From Spirochaetaceae bacterium (lineage in GTDB: Bacteria; Spirochaetota; Leptospiria; Leptospirales; Leptonemataceae), in contig PBUB01000014.1 of the NCBI GenBank assembly GCA_002729885.1, positions 1 to 64,000 of the forward strand: a stretch of 64,000 bases of DNA, in the 5' to 3' direction. The notes under the pieces are model-generated. The model saw nothing but the letters and a program-made list of their open reading frames with translations, was not told the DNA's origin and did not search any database. Each line of letters opens with the position of its first letter. Positions within the stretch are counted from its first letter, which is position 1. The position numbers and the translations under genes were made by a program. Shown piece after piece: positions 35,728-44,250 of this stretch.

Positions 35728-36789
35728 ATGCAGGCGACTAGCAAAGCAGACCATGGCCGGGGCTCCCTTTCTTCGCCTGAGGGAAGGTTCGAAAAGATAC
35801 AACGGCAGAAGCTGGAGCCTGATCTTGACTCCCCGGGCAATACCCGGGTTATCGAAGAACAGGCAAAGTCCATCCTGACGAAAAATCAGTCACCGGATGT
35901 TCCATTCGATGTAAGCTTGAATCCCTATCGAGGTTGCGAACATGGCTGCATCTATTGCTATGCAAGACCGTCCCATGCCTACCTGGATTTGTCCCCGGGT
36001 CGGGACTTTGAAACCACTATCTTCGCCAAGAGAAATGCAGTGGCCCTGCTGGAGGAGGCATTTCAGAAGCGAAACTACGAAGTGAGTCCGATTGTGCTGG
36101 GTGCAAATACAGATCCGTATCAGCCCATCGAGAGAAACGAACAGATAACCAGGGGTATCCTGGAGCTCTGCGAAGAGTACCAGCATCCGGTGGCCATTAC
36201 CACAAAAAGCCACTTAATTACTCGTGATCTGGACTTACTATCCCGGCTTGCATCCAGAGGACGGGTAAATGTTAATATTTCTATTACCAGCCTGCAGCAA
36301 GACCTGATTTCGAAGCTGGAACCCAGGGCAGGCACAGGCCTGCGAAGGTTGGATGCACTACAGAAGTTGCGCAAGAGCGGTATCCCTGCAGGAGTCTTAA
36401 TGGCCCCCGTGATACCCGGATTGAATGACTCAGAAATAGAACAGATTGTGCGACAGTGCGCAGAAGCAGGAGCATTGTGGCTATATCATATCCTGCTTCG
36501 CCTTCCCTATGAAGTGAAAGATCTTTTTACGGAATGGCTGGATCATTACTATCCGGAGAAAAAAGACAGGATTCTACACCTGGTTGAGTCCACTCGAGCC
36601 GGTAAATTGAACGATGCACGATTTGGACATCGTATGGCCGGGAATGGCAACTATGCCCGGCTAATTCAGATGCGAGTGCGAGCCGCTGTACAGCGCAGTG
36701 GAATACCGGGAAAAGACATGTCCCTGCGAACAGATATTTTCAAGCGGGCCCCCGGAGGTCAGCCGGATCTATTCCTGTGCCAAACGTAA
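35728..36789 (+). CDS. PA0069/Rv2578c-type radical SAM protein
   Basis: A 353-aa radical SAM enzyme. The cluster-binding motif is CEHGCIYCYARPSH, with the YARP(S/T)H continuation that marks this family (also related to spore photoproduct lyase-like proteins). The N-terminal GNTRVIEEQAKSILTKNQSP and later LGANTDPYQPIER, ISITSLQQD and LRLPYEVKDLF segments also fit. The ATG at 35728 is preferred; an in-frame TTG at 35692 would add 12 residues. A TTGCTT...TATACA pair about 35688-35717 could be its promoter. The reaction catalysed by this family is not established. Confidence 0.9.
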   Translation: MQATSKADHGRGSLSSPEGRFEKIQRQKLEPDLDSPGNTRVIEEQAKSILTKNQSPDVPFDVSLNPYRGCEHGCIYCYARPSHAYLDLSPGRDFETTIFAKRNAVALLEEAFQKRNYEVSPIVLGANTDPYQPIERNEQITRGILELCEEYQHPVAITTKSHLITRDLDLLSRLASRGRVNVNISITSLQQDLISKLEPRAGTGLRRLDALQKLRKSGIPAGVLMAPVIPGLNDSEIEQIVRQCAEAGALWLYHILLRLPYEVKDLFTEWLDHYYPEKKDRILHLVESTRAGKLNDARFGHRMAGNGNYARLIQMRVRAAVQRSGIPGKDMSLRTDIFKRAPGGQPDLFLCQT

Positions 36790-36996
36790 GCTCAGCGGCT
36801 TGATTCGAACGAAAGCAGGGTATCCTTGATGACAGCCAGGGCTGAAGAGAACCAGAAGATGAAAGGATGCCGCTCCCACTGACTACAGATGCCTGGAGAT
36901 CAACCAGGCGAATCCAGGAAAATCTATTCAAATCCGGAACCATCCAGGGGACCAATGCGAAATCGCACCAACGCTCCTTTCCTTCGGCAGTTTTAC

Positions 36997-37026
36997 TTTA
37001 CATTTTCTTTGAACACTTTCTATAAT
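36997..37026 (+). promoter_or_regulatory. Sigma-70-like promoter directly at a start codon
   Basis: TTTACA (36997-37002), 18-bp spacer, and perfect TATAAT (37021-37026). The gene's ATG is at 37032, 5 bases past the -10, so the transcript would begin at about the A of the start codon. Confidence 0.6.
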
Positions 37027-37031
37027 GGTAT

Positions 37032-38147
37032 ATGATCGCATCCGCTTCTAAAACAAAGAAGGCTTTGCTCCTGGGCTCGGCGCTAATTGTATTGCTGCTA
37101 ATCTATCTACTTACCTGGCCCACTCCCATCGACCCGCGAGCCTACAATCCACCCGAAGCCCCGGCCCTTGAAGGGCCCACGCAACCCAATAATCTCCTGG
37201 AAAATGCTTCACTGGCACTTCAAGGCCAGATAGAAGGCCCGGAGGATGTAGCTGTTGGTCCGGACGGCCAGATCTATGCGGGCCTGCTGGATGGTAGAAT
37301 TATTCGATTCACCCATGATCGCAGTGAAGAGACTCTGGAGGATTACGTAAACACAGGCGGAAGACCGCTGGGCCTTGCCTTTGGCCCGGAAGGAACGCTC
37401 TATGTTGCAGATGGAGTCAAAGGACTACTAAAAGTCCAGAACGGGAATATTGAGGTTCTCAGCACCGGTGCCGATGGTGTGCCATTCGGATTTACAGATC
37501 ATCTGGATGTAGGAAGTGATGGATCGGTTTATTTCTCCGATGCCAGCGACAGATTCGGAATTGGCGAATATCTTTATGATTTGCTGGAAGCGAAGCCGCA
37601 CGGGCGATTGCTTAAGTACGATCCGGTTCAAAAAAAGACCATCGTATTAAAGGACGGGCTCTATTTCGCCAACGGTGTAGCCCTGTCCAGCGATGAATCC
37701 TACTTGCTGGTTCATGAAACCTATCGATATCGCGTGAATCGATTCTGGTTAAAAGGCCCCAGAGCCAATACCATGGAACCCCTGATTGAAAACCTTCCAG
37801 GATTTCCGGACAATATCGCCCGCACCAGCCGGGGTACCTTCTGGCTCTGTCTCTTTACTGTGCGAAATCCGATCATGGATTCTCTGCATCCTTCTCCTTT
37901 TCTTAAGAACATTGTTGCCCGACTACCAAAGTTTATGTGGCCCAAACCAAAACCCTATGGCTTCGTGCTGGAAATTGACGGAGACGGTAAAATTCTTCGT
38001 AGTCTACAGGATCCGGATGGAAAGCATCTAAAGGAAATTACCGGAGCAAAGGACGACGGAAGATATCTGTACATGGGTTCTCTTCATAACGATCGAATTG
38101 GCGTCCTGGATCTGCACACGCTCGAAGGCTCTCCCTGGGCAAAATAA
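37032..38147 (+). CDS. SMP-30/strictosidine-synthase-like six-bladed propeller protein
   Basis: A 371-aa protein with an N-terminal membrane anchor (ALLLGSALIVLLLIYLL, residues about 12-28) and an exported six-bladed beta-propeller. The NHL/SMP-30-type repeats are visible: GPEDVAVGPDGQIYAGLLDG, GRPLGLAFGPEGTLYVADG and FTDHLDVGSDGSVYFSDAS. FANGVALSSDESYLLVHETY with the following RYRVNRFWLKGP and LPGFPDNIARTSRGTFWL is the hallmark of the strictosidine synthase/APMAP branch. Family members hydrolyse lactones or related esters, with a divalent metal in the SMP-30 branch; activity here is unknown. The mRNA may be leaderless. It faces the amine oxidase gene, with a long inverted repeat between. Confidence 0.88.
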   Translation: MIASASKTKKALLLGSALIVLLLIYLLTWPTPIDPRAYNPPEAPALEGPTQPNNLLENASLALQGQIEGPEDVAVGPDGQIYAGLLDGRIIRFTHDRSEETLEDYVNTGGRPLGLAFGPEGTLYVADGVKGLLKVQNGNIEVLSTGADGVPFGFTDHLDVGSDGSVYFSDASDRFGIGEYLYDLLEAKPHGRLLKYDPVQKKTIVLKDGLYFANGVALSSDESYLLVHETYRYRVNRFWLKGPRANTMEPLIENLPGFPDNIARTSRGTFWLCLFTVRNPIMDSLHPSPFLKNIVARLPKFMWPKPKPYGFVLEIDGDGKILRSLQDPDGKHLKEITGAKDDGRYLYMGSLHNDRIGVLDLHTLEGSPWAK

Positions 38148-38152
38148 ACCGG

Positions 38153-38202
38153 GCCGGATGCGTATCCAGTAAGGTGTGGCATCGCCGTGCTACGCATCCG
38201 GC
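38153..38202. repeat. Long inverted repeat between convergent genes
   Basis: Perfect 12-bp arms GCCGGATGCGTA (38153-38164) and TACGCATCCGGC (38191-38202) enclose a 26-base loop that itself contains GGCATCGCC. It lies just after the propeller gene stop, ahead of the convergent amine oxidase. It has no U-tract. It recalls REP/BIME-type hairpins, though no second copy was noticed in this window. Confidence 0.6.
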
Positions 38203-38312
38203 GAAGATCTTCGAATAAAAAGTGCTCAGTGAATCCAGTGGCGGTGCATTCGATTCGGCAAGGATTCTATCGCACTGCGAGCAAGGCGGACCGCGGCGGG
38301 GCCTATTTCGCC

Positions 38313-39659
38313 CTATGCATTGGAGACAATGTGCTCGGCGACTTTCTGACCCGAGATCAATGCTCCGTGCAGGGTTCCCGGGTATCTTGAGTTACATGCC
38401 TCCCCGGCAAAGAATATTCTATCATCGTCAGGATCTGCCAGGGTTTCAAAGTCTTCTACCGAACTTCCGGCAGCGATCATGGAGTAGGATCCGCCGGTAT
38501 ATGGATCGCTATACCATTTCGTTCGAATCATGCCCCGGGGCTCCGGAACCTTTCCAAACATCGATCGCAAATCAGAAAGAACCAGGTCCTGAATCCCTGG
38601 CTCCGACATTGCTTCCAGGCTTCGAGCGAAAGAACCAGCGCTCAGAGCCACCAGCACAGGTTTTCCATGCACAGGTGCCATGTTCCAGTATTCCATTATG
38701 GGACCTTCCTTGAGGTTTCCCATACGGTGAATCTCGGCTGGCCAGAAGTTCCGGTCAAAAGCCAGGGCAACTTTGTTCATTGTCCCCATTCTCATTCGCT
38801 TCAATGCATGGAGCTTCTTCTGGCTCAGACCCGGTTCAAATCGCATAGCTCCCTTGCGCAATATTTCCAGAGGGACGGTAACTACCACAGTATCGCATTC
38901 AAAACTCCCTGCAGATGTATCCAGGCCTACACCCGTGGCTGTTTTTCGCACAGTTTTAACGGATACACCGGTACGAATGGTTAATCCTGCAGCCAGCTTC
39001 TGGGCCAGAGCTCCAAATCCTGGCTTGAGTAACCATTCTGGCCCGGAAAAAGCATAATCCTCATCCCAGTATTTCAGACTCAGCTCTTTCGCATCTGCAG
39101 CAAGTTCGATCTCCACTTCAGAGGCAAAGTTCCAGCGGACCCCCATTTGAACCAGAGCAGACTCATCTTCCGGCAACTCATCCAGGGTTCGCTCCATGGA
39201 TTCACCGGCGGACGCTCCTTTCTTCAGTCTTCGCGCCGACTCCATGAAATCCTGAGTAGCTTCATCGATTGCTTCATAACTGGCATCCGAAATCTCGCGG
39301 CCTCCATGGTAGAGGGCCACAGAATCGCTATCCGAGGTAAATGTGCCAATGGAATGCTGCCGCACGAGACTTGCGAGGGGATTGGACTTTTCCGCTCCAT
39401 GTACCCAGGCAGGTCCCAGATCCAGTGGGATTCCAAGGCTGGTATCGGTCCACATCCGGCCACCTGCGCGATTTCGCGCCTCCAGGATTTCCACGGAATA
39501 CCCGGAATCCTGAAGCTTCCGGGCCGCTGTCAATCCGGCCATCCCTGCCCCTATGACAATGATCTTCTTGTTGATGCTCCTGGCCTGGGCACAGCTGCCG
39601 GGAAGCAGGGTAGCTGCTGCCAGAAGCCCCAGCATTTCCTTTCGACTTATTTCTCTCAT
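38313..39659 (-). CDS. FAD-dependent flavin monoamine oxidase
   Basis: A 448-aa amine oxidase of the MAO/LSD1/polyamine oxidase superfamily. The N-terminus MREISRKEMLGLLAAATLLP is a signal sequence resembling a Tat signal (SRKEML; one twin Arg is Lys) and ends near PGSCAQA, where a Cys could also be lipidated. Then come the dinucleotide fold VIGAGMAGLTAARKL, EARNRAGGRMWTD (GG doublet), the substrate domain, and the C-terminal FAD-binding FAGEACNSRYPGTLHGALIS. FAD enzymes exported folded through Tat fit this arrangement. Substrate amine is unknown. The gene is convergent with the propeller gene and divergent from the acyl-CoA dehydrogenase operon. Confidence 0.9.
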   Translation of the reverse strand: MREISRKEMLGLLAAATLLPGSCAQARSINKKIIVIGAGMAGLTAARKLQDSGYSVEILEARNRAGGRMWTDTSLGIPLDLGPAWVHGAEKSNPLASLVRQHSIGTFTSDSDSVALYHGGREISDASYEAIDEATQDFMESARRLKKGASAGESMERTLDELPEDESALVQMGVRWNFASEVEIELAADAKELSLKYWDEDYAFSGPEWLLKPGFGALAQKLAAGLTIRTGVSVKTVRKTATGVGLDTSAGSFECDTVVVTVPLEILRKGAMRFEPGLSQKKLHALKRMRMGTMNKVALAFDRNFWPAEIHRMGNLKEGPIMEYWNMAPVHGKPVLVALSAGSFARSLEAMSEPGIQDLVLSDLRSMFGKVPEPRGMIRTKWYSDPYTGGSYSMIAAGSSVEDFETLADPDDDRIFFAGEACNSRYPGTLHGALISGQKVAEHIVSNA

Positions 39660-39877
39660 ATGAAATTCCAGCGGATCAGAATGGAATGATTCCTGGCCCG
39701 ATTCTAAAAAAATCCACTCCTTTTCTTAAATTGCAGCGGATCTTTGCGGATTTCAAAACAGAGCCCTATCCCGGAACGTGACTTCTTTTCGGCGGGCTTC
39801 CAAACAAAGCAGCTTCAGAGAATGCCGGCCAGGTTTTGTTTCTTTACAGCCAGTACGGTGAATCTATCTATATTGCC

Positions 39878-41053
39878 ATGCACATCACTCTTTCGACGAA
39901 AGCCGAGAAATTGCAGCAGGATATTCGCGCATTTATCAATGAAATTGTCATCCCCGCAGAGAAGCATTTCGATTATTCCGTGGGCCGCATGCCGGACGGA
40001 GTAGTCCAGGAAATTCGCAGCCAGGTAAAAACGGCAGGTTTCTGGACCCCGCATCTGCCGGAAGCCGAAGGGGGCCTGGGATTGAATATGATGGAAACGG
40101 CAATCATATTCAGCGAACTTGGAAGAAGTCCCATCGGTGCATTTATGTTTAACTGTGACGCTCCGGACGAAGGAAATATGCATCTACTCAGCCTGGCTGC
40201 CAGCGAAAAACAAAAGAAGCAGTTCCTGGAGCCATTGATTGCCGGTAGCATCCGCTCGGGCTTCGCCATGACAGAGCCTCCTCCAGGAGCCGGATCTGAC
40301 CCGAGTACACTTACGGCGAATGCAGTAAAAGAGGGGGACCGTTATATTCTAAATGCTCACAAATGGTATTGCACCGGAGCCTATGGGGCATCCTTTTTGA
40401 TTGTGATGGCTCGCGTAGGAGGCAGCTTTCGCAAGACTACGATGTTTCTGGTGCCCACCGATGCACCGGGATATACGATGGTGCGAGAAATCGAAACCAT
40501 GGGTTCCCACGGACCAGGTGGTCATTGTGAGTTGAAATTCGAAAACGTTGAGGTTCCGGATGATATGGTACTGGGCAAAGTGGCCCATGGATTTCGATTG
40601 AGCCAGGAAAGATTGGGTCCGGCCCGACTGACTCATTGTATGCGATGGATTGGACTTGCCCGTAGATCCATGGAAATCGCACGGAAGTACGCGAAGGAGC
40701 GGCAGCTTTTCGGATCGCATCTTGCTGATCACCAGGGTATTCAATGGATGTTTGCGGATTCAGCTACAGAAATTGAAGCTTCACGCATGCTAACATTGAA
40801 AGCCGCCAGTGAACTTGTGGAAAGAAAAGATGCCCGCCACAGCCTTTCCATGGCCAAGCTATACACCAGCGAAATGTTAACCCGGGTTATCGATCGAGCC
40901 ATCCAAATATGCGGAAGTCATGGATACAGTCGGGACCTACCTCTGGAATGGTTTTACCGTGATGCACGCGCGGCCAGACTTGCTGATGGTCCCTCCGAAG
41001 TGCATCGCATGGTCATGGGGCGCGGATTGATGAGCGGAAAGGAGGATTTTTGA
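39878..41053 (+). CDS. ACAD10/ACAD11-type acyl-CoA dehydrogenase
   Basis: A 391-aa FAD enzyme of the acyl-CoA dehydrogenase fold, from the ATG at 39878 (TTG at 39836 less likely). FAD/substrate motifs: [26 protein letters not shown] and [17 protein letters not shown]. Traits pointing to the ACAD10/11 branch instead of a standard ACAD are [35 protein letters not shown] and [11 protein letters not shown]. In the last, Asp370 stands where most ACADs have the catalytic Glu of YEGT. Mammalian ACAD10/11 act on 4-hydroxyacyl-CoAs after phosphorylation by a fused kinase domain. Here no kinase is fused, but an APH-type kinase gene lies 10 kb away. The stop codon overlaps the next gene's ATG (TGATG), so at least a four-gene operon follows. 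Confidence 0.9.
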   Translation: MHITLSTKAEKLQQDIRAFINEIVIPAEKHFDYSVGRMPDGVVQEIRSQVKTAGFWTPHLPEAEGGLGLNMMETAIIFSELGRSPIGAFMFNCDAPDEGNMHLLSLAASEKQKKQFLEPLIAGSIRSGFAMTEPPPGAGSDPSTLTANAVKEGDRYILNAHKWYCTGAYGASFLIVMARVGGSFRKTTMFLVPTDAPGYTMVREIETMGSHGPGGHCELKFENVEVPDDMVLGKVAHGFRLSQERLGPARLTHCMRWIGLARRSMEIARKYAKERQLFGSHLADHQGIQWMFADSATEIEASRMLTLKAASELVERKDARHSLSMAKLYTSEMLTRVIDRAIQICGSHGYSRDLPLEWFYRDARAARLADGPSEVHRMVMGRGLMSGKEDF

Positions 41054-41577
41054 TGGATCTAAAGAACCCTGCGGGCGAATACGAAAAACCGGCTGCATTT
41101 GATGCCAATCTGGTGAATCGCCAATCCAGGCAGATCGCGGAGTTTCCCGAGAAGCTGGAATGTTGTATTTCTGGATTTAACCAGGACCAGATGAGTACGC
41201 TCACACTTCCAGGGAAATGGACGGTAGCTCAGGTGGTGCATCATCTCGCAGACAGCCATATGAATGCATTGCTTCGCTTGAAACTTGCTCTAACAGAGGA
41301 CAATCCGTCCATCAAGCCTTATCCAGAATGGCTATGGGCCGAACTGGCCGATGGAATCAATCCCGATGTAGGACCTTCCCTGGAAATACTCCGTGGAATA
41401 CATCGCCGCTTTTCTCAGGTGCTGGACAGTGTAGACGAGACTTCAGCCAGCCGTACATATTATCACTCGGAACTCCAGCGTAAGGTTCCGGTGTATGAAA
41501 TTCCTGCTCTGTACAGCTGGCATGGAATGCATCATCTGGCTCACATCGAGCTTTTGAAGAAGGATCGTGGCTGGTAA
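41053..41577 (+). CDS. DinB/YfiT-like metal-dependent protein
   Basis: A 174-aa four-helix-bundle protein of the DinB superfamily, closest to YfiT (bacillithiol transferase) type. The opening pattern KWTVAQVVHHLADSHMNALL, with the HHLADSH cluster, and the closing YSWHGMHHLAHIELLKK supply the three metal-binding His. In the family, thiol S-transfer to electrophiles or hydrolysis is typical, but spirochaete thiol usage makes the cofactor uncertain. Its ATG overlaps the stop of the dehydrogenase gene, with GGAGG 12 bases upstream, so translation is coupled. A detoxifying role for reactive acyl intermediates would suit the operon; this is inference. Confidence 0.85.
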   Translation: MDLKNPAGEYEKPAAFDANLVNRQSRQIAEFPEKLECCISGFNQDQMSTLTLPGKWTVAQVVHHLADSHMNALLRLKLALTEDNPSIKPYPEWLWAELADGINPDVGPSLEILRGIHRRFSQVLDSVDETSASRTYYHSELQRKVPVYEIPALYSWHGMHHLAHIELLKKDRGW

Positions 41578-42049
41578 GAGTACAACAGGGCTATTCTCCT
41601 GGCTGGAAAACAGCAACGTTACTCGTATTCAGAGTTACGGTCAGATAGTTCGCAGACTGATAGACAAATTTGACCTGGACGAACCGGAAGTACTGGGGGA
41701 ATACGAACTGGGCGGCGAATCCTGGCCGGTCATCGCCATTTCAGTAAAATCGGCTCGCATGATTCTGAGATACGAGCCGGGTCGATGGCCGGCTTCATTT
41801 CTAATAACTGTGGAGTCTACAGCGCCGGTACCATCTTTGTTTGGCCTATTTGATCCTACTCTGGATATGTCCGGCGAAACCCTTCCTGGAATGAAGCCCG
41901 AATGGCTGCACGGCCCCTATCGAGCAGACCAGCGGAACTTTAGCTGTGAGCTTGAAGATGAGTGGGATCTGGCCATGCTGGTCAGAATCTTACGAAGCGT
42001 GGGTCTGCTGGACTGGGCAGCCATACCAAACACAAAGGCCGGTGAATAG
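41567..42049 (+). CDS. Conserved-looking protein of unknown function
   Basis: A 160-aa protein that I do not recognise. It starts with GTG at 41567 inside the end of the DinB-like gene (11-base overlap) and stops 2 bases before the HAD gene, so it is firmly inside the operon. It is probably cytosolic: no signal or membrane segment. Mixed alpha/beta: an amphipathic N-terminal helix (SYGQIVRRLIDKF), strands (SWPVIAISVKSARMILRYEP, PASFLITVES), a Pro/Gly-rich middle and an acidic C-terminal helix (EDEWDLAMLVRILRSVGLLD). The Leu-rich last helix could mediate contact with a partner encoded by the operon. Confidence 0.75.
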   Translation: MAGKSTTGLFSWLENSNVTRIQSYGQIVRRLIDKFDLDEPEVLGEYELGGESWPVIAISVKSARMILRYEPGRWPASFLITVESTAPVPSLFGLFDPTLDMSGETLPGMKPEWLHGPYRADQRNFSCELEDEWDLAMLVRILRSVGLLDWAAIPNTKAGE

Positions 42050-42051
42050 AA

Positions 42052-42804
42052 ATGAATCCATTTACCAGTTCAAACCTGAAAAAGCCTGAATTGATCATTA
42101 TTGATCTGATGAACACAATTATGTTTCAGCACGATAGGTTTGGCCCCCAGGAGCCCTATCTAATGACCTATGAAGCCCTGGGAGGCAGAGGTCTGGATAG
42201 TCAGGACCTTCATCAAATCATAGCACGTGGTCTGGAAAGGATCGAAGCAGAATACGAATCTGCCAGCGACGGAATGGATGTGTCACCCGTTATCCGTGAT
42301 GCTCATTTTCATTTAAGGGAAGAGGCTACCAGATTGAAGCTGAGCCTGAGCCTCGAAGATCGAATTGCATTAAATCTGACTTTCGCCTTTCATGAATGTG
42401 GATGGATTGATCGATTGCATGTAGAGTCACTGGCAAGACTGGCAAAAAACTATCCGGTGGCCGTTCTGAGTAATCTCTGGGGACTGCCCTACTTCTGCAA
42501 CCTGGTGATGCAGCATACTGGCGCCAGTTCCAGCTTGAAAGGAATCTATTATTCCTCCGAGATTCGCATGCTCAAGCCCTGTCACGATGCATTCCATTAC
42601 GTCTGCAGGAGCGAACAGGTTTCGCCGGAAAACTCATTAATGATAGGCGATAATATTGATCTGGATATCATCGCAGCGGAAAAAGCCGGACTCCAGGGAA
42701 TGTGGCTCTCCTATGGAAGAGAACCGGGGTCCAGAGGCAGCAAAGTGGATGCGATGGCGCTGGACTTTCCGGATGCAGTAGCCATGCTGCTATCGGGAAC
42801 TTGA
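42052..42804 (+). CDS. HAD-superfamily protein with altered motif I
   Basis: A 250-aa haloacid-dehalogenase-fold protein. Motif I is IIIDLMNTI: nucleophile Asp18 is kept but the acid/base Asp two residues on is Met20 (DLMNT for DxDxT). Motif II is VLSNLWG, motif III Lys is in RMLKPCHDAFHYV and motif IV is MIGDNIDLDIIAAEKAG, all intact. The loss of the second Asp is known in dehalogenase-like branches and would weaken phosphatase turnover, so it may be a dehalogenase-like hydrolase or a binding protein. It is the last gene of the ACAD operon. ACAD10 in animals carries a HAD domain fused to kinase and ACAD domains, so its place here may not be chance. Confidence 0.85.
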   Translation: MNPFTSSNLKKPELIIIDLMNTIMFQHDRFGPQEPYLMTYEALGGRGLDSQDLHQIIARGLERIEAEYESASDGMDVSPVIRDAHFHLREEATRLKLSLSLEDRIALNLTFAFHECGWIDRLHVESLARLAKNYPVAVLSNLWGLPYFCNLVMQHTGASSSLKGIYYSSEIRMLKPCHDAFHYVCRSEQVSPENSLMIGDNIDLDIIAAEKAGLQGMWLSYGREPGSRGSKVDAMALDFPDAVAMLLSGT

Positions 42805-42883
42805 ATCCTCAGCAGCATTTGACTCCACTACAATAGACCAATCCCCGGAGGTTGACTGCTTCCTGCCCGGACAAAAAAACTGG

Positions 42884-44203
42884 ATGAATATTTCTTTCAC
42901 TTCGCACAATCGACCACAGGAGGTTCTTGAATCCATCCTCCGAAATGACTCGAGTCTTACCGTCCAGGACCGGGCCGATAAATACGCAAAAATGTCCGCC
43001 TCCCCCTATGGCTTTTTTCGCGGCTCCAATCATCTTTACTGGCTGGATTTCTTTAGAGACTGGCATCTTTCCCTGTACGGGGGCATTCCCGAAACCCAGA
43101 CCTGGATTCAGGGAGATGCTCATATATATAACTTTGGTGCCTTTGGAAATGAGAATGGCGACATCGTCTACGGGATGGATGATTTTGATGATAGTATCGT
43201 AGCCGATTACCAATACGATCTCTGGAGATTGGCAATAAGCATCGTTCTGGATTGCAGAGATAACGGAAATTTTAGCACAAAGAAAATAGCGCGAGCGGTT
43301 CGAAAGCTCGGTAAGGCCTATCTAAAGGAAGTGTCTTCCTACAATGGAAATATTTCCAGTGCGGATGCCCCTACGGCTCCGTTGCGAAGCTTCCTCCAAA
43401 CTGTTAAAGAAAAGAAGGATCGAAAAGAGCTTCTGGAGAAATGGACAATACTTCTGGACGGCAATCGAATATTTCGCACAGAAAGGGAAAAACTGCAGAC
43501 CATGGAAGCTGAAGAGCAGGAAAATCTTGCCCAAGCATTGCAGAAGCATCTTCATAATTTCGACCATCCGGATGAACCGGCCAGAAGGCATTTCAAGATA
43601 AAGGATGCAGCGTTTCGTCTCAAGGCTGGTACCGGCTCCCTGGGCACCCTTCGCATATACGCACTGATCGAGGGCTCAGATTCCAGCACCGGCGATGATG
43701 TAATCCTGGATATAAAAGAGCAGACCCTGCCGGAAGCCTGTAAGCAAATGAGCGAAAAGGAATTGAAGCAGTATCGCAGAGCTTTTCCGGATGAAGGACT
43801 CAGACATGCCCGGGCTTTTCGCGCCATCTCCCGACGGCCTGACAGATACCTGGGCTGGATGCACTGGGATGGAAGAGATTTCTCTATACGGGAAAGATCA
43901 CCCTTTAAAGAGGATTTTCCCACTAGAGATACGAAACGGGCAAAAGATTACCGAAAGATGGCGAAACAGTGGGGAGGGCTCCTGGCTCGTGGGCACCTGA
44001 GAGGGGCCAGCGACCTGGGACCCACTCGGGCCACCGACTTTGCGTCGTATATGAAAGCTATCAAAAAGAAGCGAAAGTCCAGGTTTCTGGATTTTCTGGA
44101 AAGCATAGCTACGGGCTATGCAGATTGCGTTGAGCAGGATTTTCAGACTTTTCAGAAAGCAATCGGTGGGTTGGTAGAGGGAACGCTAACTACTGACCAT
44201 TGA
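42884..44203 (+). CDS. DUF2252 domain protein (kinase-like fold)
   Basis: A 439-aa cytosolic protein of the DUF2252 family. The opening DRADKYAKMSASPYGFFRGS is the family signature, followed by WIQGDAHIYNFGAFG (GDxHxxNFG, a catalytic-loop-like motif of the kinase fold) and YGMDDFDDSIVADYQYDLWR (DFDD, the DFG-like metal site). RLKAGTGSLGTLRIYALIEG and DVILDIKEQTLP are the N-lobe-like strands placed late, and ARGHLRG closes. No biochemical role is established. It lies 79 bp downstream of the HAD gene with no terminator, so it may share the operon. A convergent hairpin follows. Confidence 0.9.
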   Translation: MNISFTSHNRPQEVLESILRNDSSLTVQDRADKYAKMSASPYGFFRGSNHLYWLDFFRDWHLSLYGGIPETQTWIQGDAHIYNFGAFGNENGDIVYGMDDFDDSIVADYQYDLWRLAISIVLDCRDNGNFSTKKIARAVRKLGKAYLKEVSSYNGNISSADAPTAPLRSFLQTVKEKKDRKELLEKWTILLDGNRIFRTEREKLQTMEAEEQENLAQALQKHLHNFDHPDEPARRHFKIKDAAFRLKAGTGSLGTLRIYALIEGSDSSTGDDVILDIKEQTLPEACKQMSEKELKQYRRAFPDEGLRHARAFRAISRRPDRYLGWMHWDGRDFSIRERSPFKEDFPTRDTKRAKDYRKMAKQWGGLLARGHLRGASDLGPTRATDFASYMKAIKKKRKSRFLDFLESIATGYADCVEQDFQTFQKAIGGLVEGTLTTDH

Positions 44204-44220
44204 AGGACGGAAGAGCACAA

Positions 44221-44243
44221 AGCCCGGGCGGGATGCCCGGGCT
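44221..44243. terminator. Bidirectional hairpin between convergent genes
   Basis: AGCCCGGGC and GCCCGGGCT form a perfect 9-bp stem around GGGAT, between the DUF2252 stop (44203) and the sterol desaturase stop (44251). On the minus strand it is followed by TTTGTGCTCTT, a modest U-tract. Confidence 0.65.
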
Positions 44244-44250
44244 CAATGTA

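Noticed and set aside
38313-39659. Definite Tat substrate call for amine oxidase
   Set aside because: The motif is SRKEML with Lys for the second Arg; Tat export is possible but not supported enough to call.
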